Assembly: GCA_963678095.2 (NCBI GenBank)
Contig: CAXXXP010000001.1
Location: 62,001 to 126,000, forward strand
From: G963678095 sp963678095
GTDB lineage: Bacteria > Bacillota > Negativicutes > Selenomonadales > Selenomonadaceae
DNA length: 64,000 bases
Direction of reading: 5' to 3'
Part shown: positions 1 through 8,543 of the stretch, one piece after another
Numbering within the stretch: position 1 is the first letter of the stretch
Layout of the letters: the number at the start of each line of letters is the position of its first letter
Notes under the pieces: model-generated
Database searches by the model: none
The model's input: the letters and a program-made list of their open reading frames with translations, nothing else
Told to the model about the DNA's origin: nothing
Position numbers and translations under genes: made by a program

Positions 1-2
1 CC

Positions 3-473
3 AAGGAAGAGGATTCGATGGCCCTGGAGGCAGATGCGCTGCATCTGAAGACCGATGTCTATACGGCCCTTGGGGTAGGCCTGGGGCTGCTGCTTATCAA
101 ACTGACCGGATTTATGATCCTTGACCCGATTGTGGCAATTTTGGTCGCTCTGCTGATTATCAAAGAAGCCTGGGAACTTTGTAAAGCAGCGATTGGAAAT
201 TTAATTGATTTCAGGCTGACGGATGAAGAGGAAATCGAAGTGGACAGCGTTATCCGGGGGGTTATGAGCAAATACAAAGAACAGTTACTGGACTACCATA
301 AGCTTAAGACGCGCAAGTCGGGCAATAAACGCCACATTGACTTTCATATTACCGTCAAACCGGACTTGACGGTCAGAGAGGCCCATGATATTGTTGGCTG
401 TTTAAAAAAGGAAATGAATCAAAAATTTCTCAATACCCGGGTGAGTATTCACATCGATCCGGGGGAAGAATAA
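3..473 (+). CDS. CDF-family divalent metal cation efflux protein, 5'-truncated by the window
   Basis: C-terminal part of a cation diffusion facilitator, which exports Zn, Fe, Co or Mn ions from the cytoplasm by proton antiport. The frame is open to the window edge, so the true start lies outside. The first visible helix carries the family HxxxD metal site (His-Leu-Lys-Thr-Asp, near position 51). One more membrane segment follows, then the soluble C-terminal domain with the family pattern of alternating His/Asp residues. An intrinsic terminator lies 3 bases after the stop. The family is clear; the metal cannot be read from this fragment. Confidence 0.88.
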   Translation, partial: KEEDSMALEADALHLKTDVYTALGVGLGLLLIKLTGFMILDPIVAILVALLIIKEAWELCKAAIGNLIDFRLTDEEEIEVDSVIRGVMSKYKEQLLDYHKLKTRKSGNKRHIDFHITVKPDLTVREAHDIVGCLKKEMNQKFLNTRVSIHIDPGEE

Positions 474-475
474 AT

Positions 476-521
476 AAAAAGCAGAATTGCCGCCCGGCAG
501 GGGGTGTAATTCTGCTTTTTT
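476..521 (+). terminator. Rho-independent terminator after the CDF gene
   Basis: A 13-bp stem (476-488 with 508-520) that starts with an A-run and ends in a T-run. Confidence 0.85.
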
Positions 522-626
522 ATTTAGTTTAGCAAGTATTTTCCTATAAAAAAATAGTTGCAATCAGAAACTGTTTTAATATACAATGATATCATCATAC
601 AAAAAAGAGAATAAGAGGTGAATTTC

Positions 627-1136
627 TTGGAAAAAGCAGCTATGGCGGAAATTTTTCGTGAAATAATCAAAATTTCTGTGCGAAAAATGGGATTGCTGCA
701 ACGTGAGGGGAACTCTTGTGGGGGAATAACTTTGGCGCAGTGCCATACATTGATTGAAATTGCCAAATATAAGGGTGTATCCTTAAACGACCTGGCGGCA
801 GCATTGACCCTCGATAAAAGTACAATGAGTCGTACGGTCAATAAATTAGTGAATGCCGGGCTGGTAACACGGGAAATTGACAAGTCTGATCGGCGCTATA
901 TGAAGATTTCCCTGACACCGGCAGGACAAGAACTGGCAAAACAGATAAATTGTGATATGCAGCGCTATTATGAGATGGTTCTGGCGGCTGTTCCCCAGGA
1001 AGGGCAGATACAGCTGGCCCAGCTGCTGCCTCAGCTTCTGGCTGCAGTTAAAAATACCGGCAGCAATGGCGTACAATGCCCCAAAATTCTCTCGATACCG
1101 GTGCAGAAAGGAGAAGGTAATAATGGAAAAAGCTGA
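627..1136 (+). CDS. MarR-family winged-helix transcriptional regulator
   Basis: About 169 aa with the MarR winged-helix core: a recognition region of the form LTLDKSTMSRTVNKL, then a wing with DRR. I place the start at TTG 627 because AAGAGGTG (612-620) is a ribosome binding site 6 bases ahead. A GTG at 618 lies inside that site and is unlikely to be used. The 3' end overlaps the next gene (start 1123), so the two are translationally coupled. It probably controls the two downstream ArsN-type acetyltransferases. The signal is unknown; an organoarsenical or antibiotic is an inference from the neighbours. Confidence 0.82.
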   Translation: MEKAAMAEIFREIIKISVRKMGLLQREGNSCGGITLAQCHTLIEIAKYKGVSLNDLAAALTLDKSTMSRTVNKLVNAGLVTREIDKSDRRYMKISLTPAGQELAKQINCDMQRYYEMVLAAVPQEGQIQLAQLLPQLLAAVKNTGSNGVQCPKILSIPVQKGEGNNGKS

Positions 1137-1581
1137 TAAATATTTTCAGATCATCCGCCTGACTGCGAGATACTTGAATGAAGCCAGGCAGCTGCTCGAA
1201 GATTGTGATTTGACCCCAGCCGGGGTAGGAAACGGAAATGGCGATTTTTTGTTGCTTGTAAATGCTGGCAGTAAGAAATTGCAGGCTATGATCGGTTGGG
1301 AAATATTTGATGATAGTGCCTTGTTGCGATCCCTCGCGGTGAGAGAAGAATATCGTCAGTGTGGTAGAGCAAAGATTCTGGTAGAGCGGGTGATCGAGCA
1401 ACTGCGAACAGATGGAAGAACGCAGCTGTATTTATTGACGCAGACAGCAGAAGATTATTTAGAGAAATTTGGTTTTGTCGTTATTGAACGACAGAATATT
1501 CCTGACGGATTGCTGCTACAGTCAGAATTAAAAGATATTTGTCCACAGAGCAGTGTCTGCATGTATCGGCAAATTAAATAA
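1123..1581 (+). CDS. arsN2: ArsN2-like GNAT N-acetyltransferase
   Basis: 152 aa GNAT-fold acetyltransferase. It resembles the arsenic-resistance N-acetyltransferase ArsN2 along most of its length: an acceptor-side segment LLRSLAVREEYR, the LYLLTQTAEDYLEKFGF block and the C-terminal CPQSSVCM stretch typical of that family. ATG 1123 follows AAAGGAGAAGG and lies inside the MarR gene. ArsN2 genes are usually found in ars operons; the acetylated substrate is not firmly established. Here it sits between a MarR regulator and a second GNAT gene, about 0.7 kb before arsRDA. Confidence 0.75.
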   Translation: MEKADKYFQIIRLTARYLNEARQLLEDCDLTPAGVGNGNGDFLLLVNAGSKKLQAMIGWEIFDDSALLRSLAVREEYRQCGRAKILVERVIEQLRTDGRTQLYLLTQTAEDYLEKFGFVVIERQNIPDGLLLQSELKDICPQSSVCMYRQIK

Positions 1582-1604
1582 ATTTATAAATGGAGATGAG
1601 TTCT

Positions 1605-2102
1605 ATGCCAAAAATTGATTTTATTGAAATGCAGGAAAAATATCTCGAAAATGTTCTGGAAATTTATACGCATTATGTTCTTAATACCAGTGCAACTTTT
1701 CATTCCCGGGCTTTAGATTGTTCGGCTATGCGCGAAATTGTATTTTTTGACAGTGAAAAATATAAGACCTATGTAATACGCCAGGGAGATGTGATTTGTG
1801 GTTATGTCCTGATTGGCCCGCATAAAAAAAGGGAAGCATATGATAAAACAGCAGAGGTGACAATTTACCTAAAGCCTGATTATACCGGACGGGGAATCGG
1901 GTCGCTGGCGCTGGGGCACATGGAGCAATATGCAAAACAGCAGGGCCTGCATGTGCTGATTGGCACAATTTGCGGCGAAAATCAACAAAGTATTGCCCTG
2001 GTAGAAAAAAATGGTTATTGCAAATGTGCCCATTATAAAGAAGTTGGTGAAAAATTTGGGCAGCGACTGGATGTTGTTGCTTATCAGAAAATAATATCCT
2101 GA
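1605..2102 (+). CDS. arsN1: ArsN1/phosphinothricin-type GNAT acetyltransferase
   Basis: 165 aa GNAT enzyme of the phosphinothricin/arsinothricin acetyltransferase (Pat/ArsN1) type. It has the N-terminal pattern IYTHYVLNTSATF and the acetyl-CoA loop region around GRGIGSLALGHM. ArsN1 acetylates the amino group of arsinothricin and so inactivates this organoarsenical antibiotic; Pat enzymes act on phosphinothricin. ATG 1605 is chosen because GGAGATGAG lies 5 bases before it, rather than ATG 1590. It follows the ArsN2-like gene by 23 bases. The exact substrate is inferred from the ars context. Confidence 0.72.
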   Translation: MPKIDFIEMQEKYLENVLEIYTHYVLNTSATFHSRALDCSAMREIVFFDSEKYKTYVIRQGDVICGYVLIGPHKKREAYDKTAEVTIYLKPDYTGRGIGSLALGHMEQYAKQQGLHVLIGTICGENQQSIALVEKNGYCKCAHYKEVGEKFGQRLDVVAYQKIIS

Positions 2103-2134
2103 AATAGTTGTCAGCAATAGCAATTACCGGGAGG

Positions 2135-2174
2135 AACTCCCCTATGGTGAATATAATCCATAGGGGAGTTTTTG
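2135..2174 (+). terminator. Terminator after the ArsN pair
   Basis: A 13-bp stem (2135-2147 with 2158-2170) followed by TTTTTG. It separates the MarR-ArsN2-ArsN1 unit from arsRDA. Confidence 0.8.
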
Positions 2175-2244
2175 TATAAAAAATAGCCAGCAGCTGTAGA
2201 CTGACAAGAGGAAAATGCTTGCAATTTTTCTTGGCGGAGTGTAG

Positions 2245-2282
2245 TATAATCATATAATCGTTTAAGCGATTATATGATTATA
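2245..2282. promoter_or_regulatory. Probable ArsR operator and promoter
   Basis: A 38-bp near-perfect palindrome: arms 2245-2260 and 2267-2282 with a TTTAAG centre that is itself palindromic at TTAA. TATAAT at 2245-2250 could be the -10 box. It lies 20 bases before the GTG start of arsR, as expected for an autorepressed ArsR operator. Confidence 0.72.
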
Positions 2283-2302
2283 TTCTGAAGTGAGGGCATA
2301 TA

Positions 2303-2641
2303 GTGGAGAATTTATTGGATGTTTTAAAGGCCTTATCCGATGAAACGCGCCTGCGGATTCTGAATTTATTATATGATCGGGAGCTTTGTGTTTGTGATGT
2401 CATGGCGACACTGCAGATAACACAGGCCAAGGCTTCCCGGCATTTGATTTATTTGAAAAATGCGGGTTTGGTAAAGGACAGGAAGCAGGCGCAATGGGTG
2501 TACTATTCCTTGGCAAAAGATGATCACTTACGTTTTATTGATCCTCTGGTTTATGATAATTTACGCAGTCTGCCGGTATACCAGCAGGATCTCGAAAACC
2601 AGAAAAACTGGCTGGCGCGTAAGCAGGGAACTTGTGATTGA
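2303..2641 (+). CDS. arsR: ArsR-type arsenite-responsive repressor
   Basis: 112 aa ArsR/SmtB winged-helix repressor. The metalloid site is the classic ELCVCD motif (Cys29 and Cys31) at the start of the recognition region, followed by TQAKASRHLIYLKNAGLV. As(III) or Sb(III) binding would release DNA and derepress its own operon. The start is GTG 2303 with AAGTGAGGG upstream. It is the first gene of arsR-arsD-arsA and sits just downstream of a large palindrome that is its likely operator. Confidence 0.92.
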   Translation: MENLLDVLKALSDETRLRILNLLYDRELCVCDVMATLQITQAKASRHLIYLKNAGLVKDRKQAQWVYYSLAKDDHLRFIDPLVYDNLRSLPVYQQDLENQKNWLARKQGTCD

Positions 2642-2665
2642 TAAAAAGCTGAAAGGAAGCGATGG

Positions 2666-3034
2666 ATGATGAAAAAGATTGAAATTTTTGATCCGGCTAT
2701 GTGCTGTACTACCGGGGTGTGCGGACCGTCGATTGATCCGGAATTGATGCGGATTGCAACAGTGATCAGTGCGCTGAAAGAAAAAGGACTGACTATAACG
2801 AGGCACGGTCTGGCAAATGAACCGCAGGATTTTGTGGCAAATAAAGTGATCAGTGATATTTTGCAAAAAGAAGGGGTCGATGTTTTGCCGGTTACGCTTG
2901 TCGACGGTGAAGTCGCTAAGACCAGAGCCTATCCGACAAATGAGGAGCTCAGTCAGTGGCTTGAAACCCAGGTGAAAATAAGAAAATTTAAAAGAAGACC
3001 GAGCTGTGGCTGCGGACCGGAAGGCTGCTGCTGA
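2666..3034 (+). CDS. arsD: ArsD arsenite metallochaperone
   Basis: 122 aa thioredoxin-fold chaperone that passes As(III) or Sb(III) to the ArsA ATPase. The N-terminal FDPAMCC...GVCG block supplies the three key cysteines. If translation starts at the second ATG (2669) they fall at residues 12, 13 and 18, as in the E. coli plasmid protein. The C-terminus carries further cysteines (SCGCGPEGCC), like the vicinal pairs of long ArsD forms. It lies between arsR and arsA, 30 bases before arsA. Confidence 0.93.
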   Translation: MMKKIEIFDPAMCCTTGVCGPSIDPELMRIATVISALKEKGLTITRHGLANEPQDFVANKVISDILQKEGVDVLPVTLVDGEVAKTRAYPTNEELSQWLETQVKIRKFKRRPSCGCGPEGCC

Positions 3035-3064
3035 TGGTCAGGCAGGGAAGAGGAGGTTGTTTCA

Positions 3065-4819
3065 ATGGAAAAGTATACAAGGTTTAATCCGGCAGAAATA
3101 TGCTTGACAAAATATCTTTTTTTTACTGGTAAGGGCGGGGTGGGAAAGACTTCGACCGCCTGCGCGGTAGCAGTCAGTCTGGCTGATTCCGGGAAAAAAG
3201 TACTCCTGATCAGCACGGATCCGGCATCAAATTTACAGGATGTCTTCCACCGGGAACTTGATGGCAAAGGGGTTGCAATTGAAGGAGTCCCCGGACTGAT
3301 CGTTGCCAATCTCGATCCCGAGCAGGCCGCCAGAGAATACCGGGAAGCAGTAGTAGGTCCTTATCGAGGCAAACTCCCCGATAGTGTCATTGCCAATATG
3401 GAAGAGCAATTGTCTGGTTCCTGCACCGTTGAAATTGCAGCGTTTGATCAGTTTTCTGATTTTATTACCAATGAGAAAACAGCCGGTGAGTACGATTATA
3501 TTGTTTTTGATACGGCTCCGACCGGTCATACGCTGCGTATGCTGCAACTGCCGTCTGCCTGGAACAGTTTCATTACGGAAAGTACACATGGTGCCTCCTG
3601 TTTGGGGCAGCTTGCCGGGCTTGGTGAGAAGCAAACTATGTATAAGACGGCAGTTGAAAATCTTGCTGATCCGCAAAAAACCATGCTGTTTTTGGTTTCA
3701 CGTCCGGAAGAGGCACCTCTGCTTGAGGTTGAGCGTTCCAGCCGTGAACTGAGCCAATTGGGGATTATGAATCAGCTGTTGATCATCAACGGAGTTTTAG
3801 AAACTTCGACTGACCTGGTATCACAGCATATCCTTGCTAAGCAGCAAGCGGCCCTGCAACGTATGCCGGCAGAACTGAAGCCGCTAAAAATCTTTACGCT
3901 GCCGTTAAGGTCCTATAATATCCTAGGTCTTGACAGGATAAGAGATTTTTTCGCCAAGGATATCTTTGACAAAACGATTGCTGTCAGCCCTGTTTCTGGC
4001 TTGCAAAATGTCGGGGCGCTTATTGAAGATATCTTCACTACGGGGAAAAAGGTAGTCTTTACTATGGGAAAAGGCGGCGTTGGCAAGACGACTACGGCCG
4101 CCGCAATTGCCTTAGCCCTGGCTCAAAAGGGCGTGAAGGTCCACCTGACTTCGACCGATCCAGCGGCAAATCTGTCGCAGATCATTGCGGCAAATGAAAA
4201 TCTGACCTTGAGTAGGATCGATGAAAAACAGGAGCTGGAAAATTATCAAAACGAGGTTTTGAGCAAAGCCCGCGAAACCATGAGCGGCGATGATCTGGCG
4301 TATATCGAAGAGGATCTGCGCTCTCCCTGTACGCAGGAAATTGCCGTGTTCAGAGCTTTTGCCGATATTGTAGAGAAAGCAGAAGATGCTGTGGTCATCA
4401 TTGATACGGCGCCGACCGGACATACCTTGCTGCTGCTCGATTCGACGGAAAGCTATCATAAGGAAGTCGAGCGGACCAAAGGGCAAACGCCGCTTTCGGT
4501 GCAGCGCCTTTTGCCGCGGCTGCGTGACGCTTCGCTGACGGAGGTCGTTATTGTCACGCTGCCGGAGGCGACGCCGGTGTTTGAAGCATCGCGCCTGCGG
4601 GAGGATCTCCTCCGGGCTGAAATATATACTAAGTGGTGGGTGGTCAATCAGTGTTTGTCACTGACCGACACACACGATCCGATGCTGCTGGCCAGGGCTG
4701 AGGCAGAAAAAAACTGGTTGGAGAAAGTACACAGGCTCAGTGACGGGCATACCGTGGCTTTGCCGTGGCTTGAGGATCCGTCGGTAACCCATATTGTAAA
4801 ACTGGCTGATCGGACATAA
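3065..4819 (+). CDS. arsA: ArsA arsenite-stimulated ATPase (two-domain)
   Basis: 584 aa, the full-length duplicated form. Walker A motifs GKGGVGKT occur at residues about 22 and 335, and each half has the DTAPTGHT signature. The metalloid-site cysteines are kept at about 120, 179 and 422 (compare Cys113, 172 and 422 in the E. coli enzyme). ArsA energises an arsenite channel, ArsB or Acr3, and takes As(III) from ArsD. No such channel is encoded next to it; the following gene is an EamA transporter with its own leader. Either the partner lies elsewhere or an unusual one is used. Confidence 0.95.
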   Translation: MEKYTRFNPAEICLTKYLFFTGKGGVGKTSTACAVAVSLADSGKKVLLISTDPASNLQDVFHRELDGKGVAIEGVPGLIVANLDPEQAAREYREAVVGPYRGKLPDSVIANMEEQLSGSCTVEIAAFDQFSDFITNEKTAGEYDYIVFDTAPTGHTLRMLQLPSAWNSFITESTHGASCLGQLAGLGEKQTMYKTAVENLADPQKTMLFLVSRPEEAPLLEVERSSRELSQLGIMNQLLIINGVLETSTDLVSQHILAKQQAALQRMPAELKPLKIFTLPLRSYNILGLDRIRDFFAKDIFDKTIAVSPVSGLQNVGALIEDIFTTGKKVVFTMGKGGVGKTTTAAAIALALAQKGVKVHLTSTDPAANLSQIIAANENLTLSRIDEKQELENYQNEVLSKARETMSGDDLAYIEEDLRSPCTQEIAVFRAFADIVEKAEDAVVIIDTAPTGHTLLLLDSTESYHKEVERTKGQTPLSVQRLLPRLRDASLTEVVIVTLPEATPVFEASRLREDLLRAEIYTKWWVVNQCLSLTDTHDPMLLARAEAEKNWLEKVHRLSDGHTVALPWLEDPSVTHIVKLADRT

Positions 4820-4832
4820 ATTGCCGAAAAAC

Positions 4833-4860
4833 TTGTTTGTAAAATACGCAGCAGTATTGT
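4833..4860 (+). promoter_or_regulatory. Possible promoter for the EamA transporter
   Basis: TTGTTT (4833-4838), a 16-bp spacer and TATTGT (4855-4860) in the 96-base gap after arsA. It is a weak match to sigma-A. Confidence 0.35.
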
Positions 4861-4924
4861 ATCATAGACAAGTGGATTTTGAGGGCAGGCTGGATTTAAA
4901 TTCGGGAGATATGAGGTGGGTCGA

Positions 4925-5836
4925 TTGAACAAGCAGGCGGAAAGAAAAAGCCCCTATATGTTACTGCTGATGGTGGTATTTCTTTGGGGTGTCAATTCGG
5001 TATCCATTAAATATCTTACAGAGTTTTTTCCGCCGCTGCTATTGGCTGCTGTCCGGCTTTTACTCGCCGGCAGCTTTTTATTTGGGATTTTTTTATTAAA
5101 AAATAAAAAGCGTACGCTGCCGCGCCCGGCCTGGGGGCCGACTTTGGGCGTGGCTGTATTTGCCATTTTTTTGCACCAGATTGCCCTGACCGTCGGGCTG
5201 AAGGCAACCAGCAGTACGCATGCAATTTTGATTTTGGGAATGGGACCCTTGTTTACTACCGTTATGGCCTGCCTGTTTCTGCGGGAGCCGTTTTCGCTGC
5301 CACGAGGGCTGGGCCTCTTACTGGGGCTTGGCGGGGTGGTACTTGTAGTTGCGGGAAAAAGTCAGGCGGGGGCAAGCCTGTTGGGAGATGCTTTGATTGG
5401 CGCGGCGGCACTTGCCTTTGCTATCGGAGCTCTTTTTGTCAAAAAAGCAGTGATCCACAGTTCCTCGCTCGCCGTTACGGCCTATAGCCATTTTTTTGCT
5501 GCTCTGGGTCTGGGCGCAGCGGCTCTGTGCCTGCAGCCGCCTGCTTCGGCAGTGATTGTTTTCAATGGCACCGTAGTGGGTGTGCTGCTGTTTTCAAGTT
5601 TTATGAGCACGGCTGTCGGTGCCCTGTTGTGGAATATGAGCATTCATCAGGTCGGGGCATCGACGGCAGCATTGTTTCAAAATGCATCGCCGATTGTCGG
5701 CATTTTTGCTGCGGCCCTGTTTCTCGGCGAAGAGCTGATGTGGCAGTATTTTTTGTCCCTTTGTCTGGTGATCGGCGGGGTCGTGCTGGGGGCCGGGATT
5801 TTAAGCCTGCCGGATTTTACGAAAAAGCAAGTATGA
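4925..5836 (+). CDS. EamA/DMT-superfamily transporter
   Basis: About 303 aa with ten hydrophobic segments forming two EamA repeats, each with the usual N-terminal helix and a proline/glycine-rich pattern (LLMVVFLWGVNSV; LLGDALIGAAALAFAIGALF). These drug/metabolite transporters sit in the inner membrane and often export amino acids or other small molecules. The start is probably TTG 4925 after GAGGTGGG; GTG 4916 is part of that ribosome binding site. It follows arsA by about 100 bases, but a role in arsenic efflux is not shown by the family. Confidence 0.82.
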   Translation: MNKQAERKSPYMLLLMVVFLWGVNSVSIKYLTEFFPPLLLAAVRLLLAGSFLFGIFLLKNKKRTLPRPAWGPTLGVAVFAIFLHQIALTVGLKATSSTHAILILGMGPLFTTVMACLFLREPFSLPRGLGLLLGLGGVVLVVAGKSQAGASLLGDALIGAAALAFAIGALFVKKAVIHSSSLAVTAYSHFFAALGLGAAALCLQPPASAVIVFNGTVVGVLLFSSFMSTAVGALLWNMSIHQVGASTAALFQNASPIVGIFAAALFLGEELMWQYFLSLCLVIGGVVLGAGILSLPDFTKKQV

Positions 5837-5861
5837 TGCAGCTGTACTTAGAAAAATATAG

Positions 5862-5903
5862 AAAAATCCCTCCTATCGAGTTTAGTGATAGGAGGGATTT
5901 TTT
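5862..5903. terminator. Bidirectional terminator between convergent genes
   Basis: A 16-bp stem (5862-5877 with 5887-5902) with an A-run before and a T-run after. It serves the EamA gene and the convergent gene at 5948. Confidence 0.85.
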
Positions 5904-5947
5904 CAGTTAAACGAAGTTTGCCCAGCAGCTGGCGACAAAGTTTTGAG

Positions 5948-6880
5948 TCAGTGTTTGGCCGGCTTCATATCATAGATGAAAACCTCAGAGATTTCCTTGT
6001 CATAGCCGGGATAAAGTCCTTTTACCATGCCGAGTACGATTCTCGAACCACGGTTGTAGTGAACAAGCAGCTGGTTTGTCTTATGGTTGACGGTAAGGCC
6101 TTCGATTTCACCTTGGAACGTAACGTCATCAAGGGTGCGTTCGAGGACAACCGTCGCGTTCGATGCGCCAGGCTTGATATCAACGCGATAGATGTGATCT
6201 GGTTCATGCGCATCGGCAGTACCGTCATCAGCGGTCAGATAATAGGAGCCCTTGTAATACACCATTCCCTGAACCCATTGCGGCGGGCACTGCAGGTGAA
6301 CCTTGCGCAGGAATTGGCCCGTTTCAAGGCTGTATTCATACAGGTAACGGCCGCTTTCTTCGCCAACCCAGGAGCACATCCATACAGTTTTTTCGTCAGG
6401 ATTTACCGTGAGTCCGGAGCATTCCTCCTGACCGCTTTGCGGTTCAAATTTAAATGTGCGCTTTAATTTCAAGGTATCACCGTCGTGTACGGCAATCTGG
6501 ATATCCTTGCCGACACCATCGACAAAATTTTCGGCACCGACATAGATTTCATTGTTATAGACATCGATATCCCCGATATGGTTGGCCGGAATGGAATAGC
6601 CGTCGAAAGGACTCGTGTTGCGGGCGACCTCATTCCAGTTCTTATCGTATTTTGTCAGTGTCTTGCTGCCGCTGACCCAGTAGTATTCTCCGTCGGTAGC
6701 TACACCCTGACGGCCAAACACCGGTACGCTTTTGACGAGTTTGTACTCGTATTTTGGCAGCATATCATTTTTGTTGCTTTCCGGGTGACCGGCAAGTGGG
6801 TGCAGGTCCGCGGCAAAGGCAGCCGAGGCTACGCCAAGACATAATCCGAAAATAAGGGTTTTACAAACTTTTTTTACCAT
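5948..6880 (-). CDS. Exported propeller-like protein of unknown function
   Basis: 310 aa with a clear Sec signal peptide: Lys residues, a hydrophobic stretch and AFAAD near residue 24. The mature part has repeated strand-turn patterns with paired Tyr/Trp and Gly-Asp turns (GVATDGEYYWVSG, GDIDVYNNEIYVG, GLTVNPDEKTVWMCSW). This suggests a beta-propeller of the SMP-30/phytase-like type in the periplasm or outside the cell. No catalytic signature is recognised. It is monocistronic, with an AT-rich upstream region and a terminator shared with the EamA gene. Confidence 0.7.
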   Translation of the reverse strand: MVKKVCKTLIFGLCLGVASAAFAADLHPLAGHPESNKNDMLPKYEYKLVKSVPVFGRQGVATDGEYYWVSGSKTLTKYDKNWNEVARNTSPFDGYSIPANHIGDIDVYNNEIYVGAENFVDGVGKDIQIAVHDGDTLKLKRTFKFEPQSGQEECSGLTVNPDEKTVWMCSWVGEESGRYLYEYSLETGQFLRKVHLQCPPQWVQGMVYYKGSYYLTADDGTADAHEPDHIYRVDIKPGASNATVVLERTLDDVTFQGEIEGLTVNHKTNQLLVHYNRGSRIVLGMVKGLYPGYDKEISEVFIYDMKPAKH

Positions 6881-7047
6881 TTAACAATCCCTCCGTAATA
6901 AAAAACATACATGAAAACAAAAATAAGGCTGACGCAATTATCAGCAGCAAGTTGTTTACATGTTATGAATATTCCCCTTTTTCTGTAAAAATCCTTCTTT
7001 TTTTATATTATTTGGAAATTTTAATTAATAATTTATAATAAAGAAGC

Positions 7048-7087
7048 AGCAAACGGCAGGCAAGGAATGACTTGCCTGCCGTTTGCT
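7048..7087 (-). terminator. Terminator of the MFS operon
   Basis: A perfect 17-bp stem (7048-7064 with 7071-7087) followed on the minus strand by a T-rich tract. Nothing else is seen in the AT-rich 6881-7142 gap; the upstream region of the propeller gene lies here. Confidence 0.8.
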
Positions 7088-7142
7088 GGTTTTGTACAGG
7101 TGGAGGGGATTTTTTGATTTTTAGTAGCTGATAGGGTGGGGC

Positions 7143-8543
7143 TCATTGGTTGACGGGGACATTAGCGGTTACGGGCTGCTTGTTATTTACAGTTAGGGAA
7201 ATCAGCAAACCGCCGATCGCTACAACCAGCAGGACTTGGAAGGTAGCTGATGTAGCCAAGGCAATGGCCGTCGAGGTATCAGCCGAGCTGGTTTTGGCGG
7301 CAGCTGTAAAAACACTCGATGCCAGTGCCGTACCGAAGGCCCCGGCTACCTGCTGCAGTGTATTGACGATGGCGGCCCCGTCGGCATTGTATTTTGCCGG
7401 CAACTGGTTGAGTCCGTTGGTCTGGGCTGGCATGGCAAGCATGGAGGCCCCAAACATGAAAATTGCGTAAAGGATAATGACGGACAGCAGACTGGCGTTA
7501 GTGAAAGCAAATAGCCCGATGATCACGGCCACCAGCAGTGATCCGGTTTGCAGCAGACGCTTAGGTCCGTGCAGGTCGAGAATGCGTCCGGTGATTGGCG
7601 ACATAATGCCATTAAAAAAAGCTCCGGGCAGCATGGCAAGGGCAGCGGTAAAGCTTGAACAGCCCAGAGCCTGCTGCAGGTAAAGCGGAAGAATAAAGGC
7701 TGCGGCGAGTACCAGCAGCATGCTGATGATAACGATCAGTACGCCTGCGGTGAACATGGGATAGGAAAAGACCTGCAGATTGAGCAGGGGTTCCTTTAAA
7801 TGGAGTTGCCGATAGACAAAAGCGGTGATGCTGATGATTCCGATGCTGAGCGGGAGGAGGACGGCTGCGTCCTGCCAGCCCTGGTCAGCTGACAGACTGA
7901 CCCCGTAAATAATACCGATAAACGCACTGGCAGACAAGAGCATGGAAAGATAATCCGCCCGCTGGGGTTCGTCCTGGTGGATATCTATCATGTATTTGCT
8001 GCCGACCAGCAGGGACAGTAGCAGAAATGGCAGCATAAAGAAAAAAATCCAGTGCCAGTTCATGTATTGCATGACGATGCCGCCGAAAATTGGGCCAAGT
8101 GCCGGAGCAAAGCAGGTGACCAGACCAACAATGCCCATGATTCTGCCACGGCGCTCAGCAGGGACAGCCTCAAGGATGATGTTTACCATCAAGGGCAGTG
8201 AAATACTTGTACCGATGGCCTGAATGATGCGTCCGGTCAATAACAGCGGAAAGGCACTGGCGAGCCCACAGAGCATGGTGCCGGCCAGGGAAATCAGCAC
8301 GGCCCCTTGGAACAAGTGGCGGGTCCGATAGCGGCGGACAAGCAGGGGGGAGAGAGGAATCAGGCTGGACAGGGTCAAAAGATAGCCGGTGGTCAGCCAC
8401 TGAATGACAGAGGCACTAACGGTAAGCTCTGCCATCAGCACGGCATAAGCGATGTTTAAGGCCGTTTCCGAAAGAATCCCCATAAAGGTGATAAGGGCAA
8501 TGGAAATTACGACCAGCAACGTGCGGCGTTCATTATTTTTCAT
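7143..8543 (-). CDS. DHA2-type MFS multidrug efflux transporter (EmrB/QacA family)
   Basis: 466 aa with about 14 hydrophobic segments. It has the family motifs near the N-terminus (ALNIAYAVLM, IQWLTTGYLLTLSSLIPLSP) and motif C-like GLVTCFAPALGPIFGG in helix 5, which marks drug:proton antiporters. Substrates are usually lipophilic or cationic drugs. It is the second gene of a two-gene unit; its start overlaps the 3' end of the upstream marR by 11 bases. It is likely repressed by that MarR protein. Confidence 0.88.
   Translation of the reverse strand: MKNNERRTLLVVISIALITFMGILSETALNIAYAVLMAELTVSASVIQWLTTGYLLTLSSLIPLSPLLVRRYRTRHLFQGAVLISLAGTMLCGLASAFPLLLTGRIIQAIGTSISLPLMVNIILEAVPAERRGRIMGIVGLVTCFAPALGPIFGGIVMQYMNWHWIFFFMLPFLLLSLLVGSKYMIDIHQDEPQRADYLSMLLSASAFIGIIYGVSLSADQGWQDAAVLLPLSIGIISITAFVYRQLHLKEPLLNLQVFSYPMFTAGVLIVIISMLLVLAAAFILPLYLQQALGCSSFTAALAMLPGAFFNGIMSPITGRILDLHGPKRLLQTGSLLVAVIIGLFAFTNASLLSVIILYAIFMFGASMLAMPAQTNGLNQLPAKYNADGAAIVNTLQQVAGAFGTALASSVFTAAAKTSSADTSTAIALATSATFQVLLVVAIGGLLISLTVNNKQPVTANVPVNQ

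Noticed and set aside
618..626. GTG starts that overlap a ribosome binding site (also 4916 and 35875)
   Set aside because: In each case the GTG is part of the G-rich Shine-Dalgarno stretch and a TTG 9 bases later has proper spacing, so the later start is preferred.
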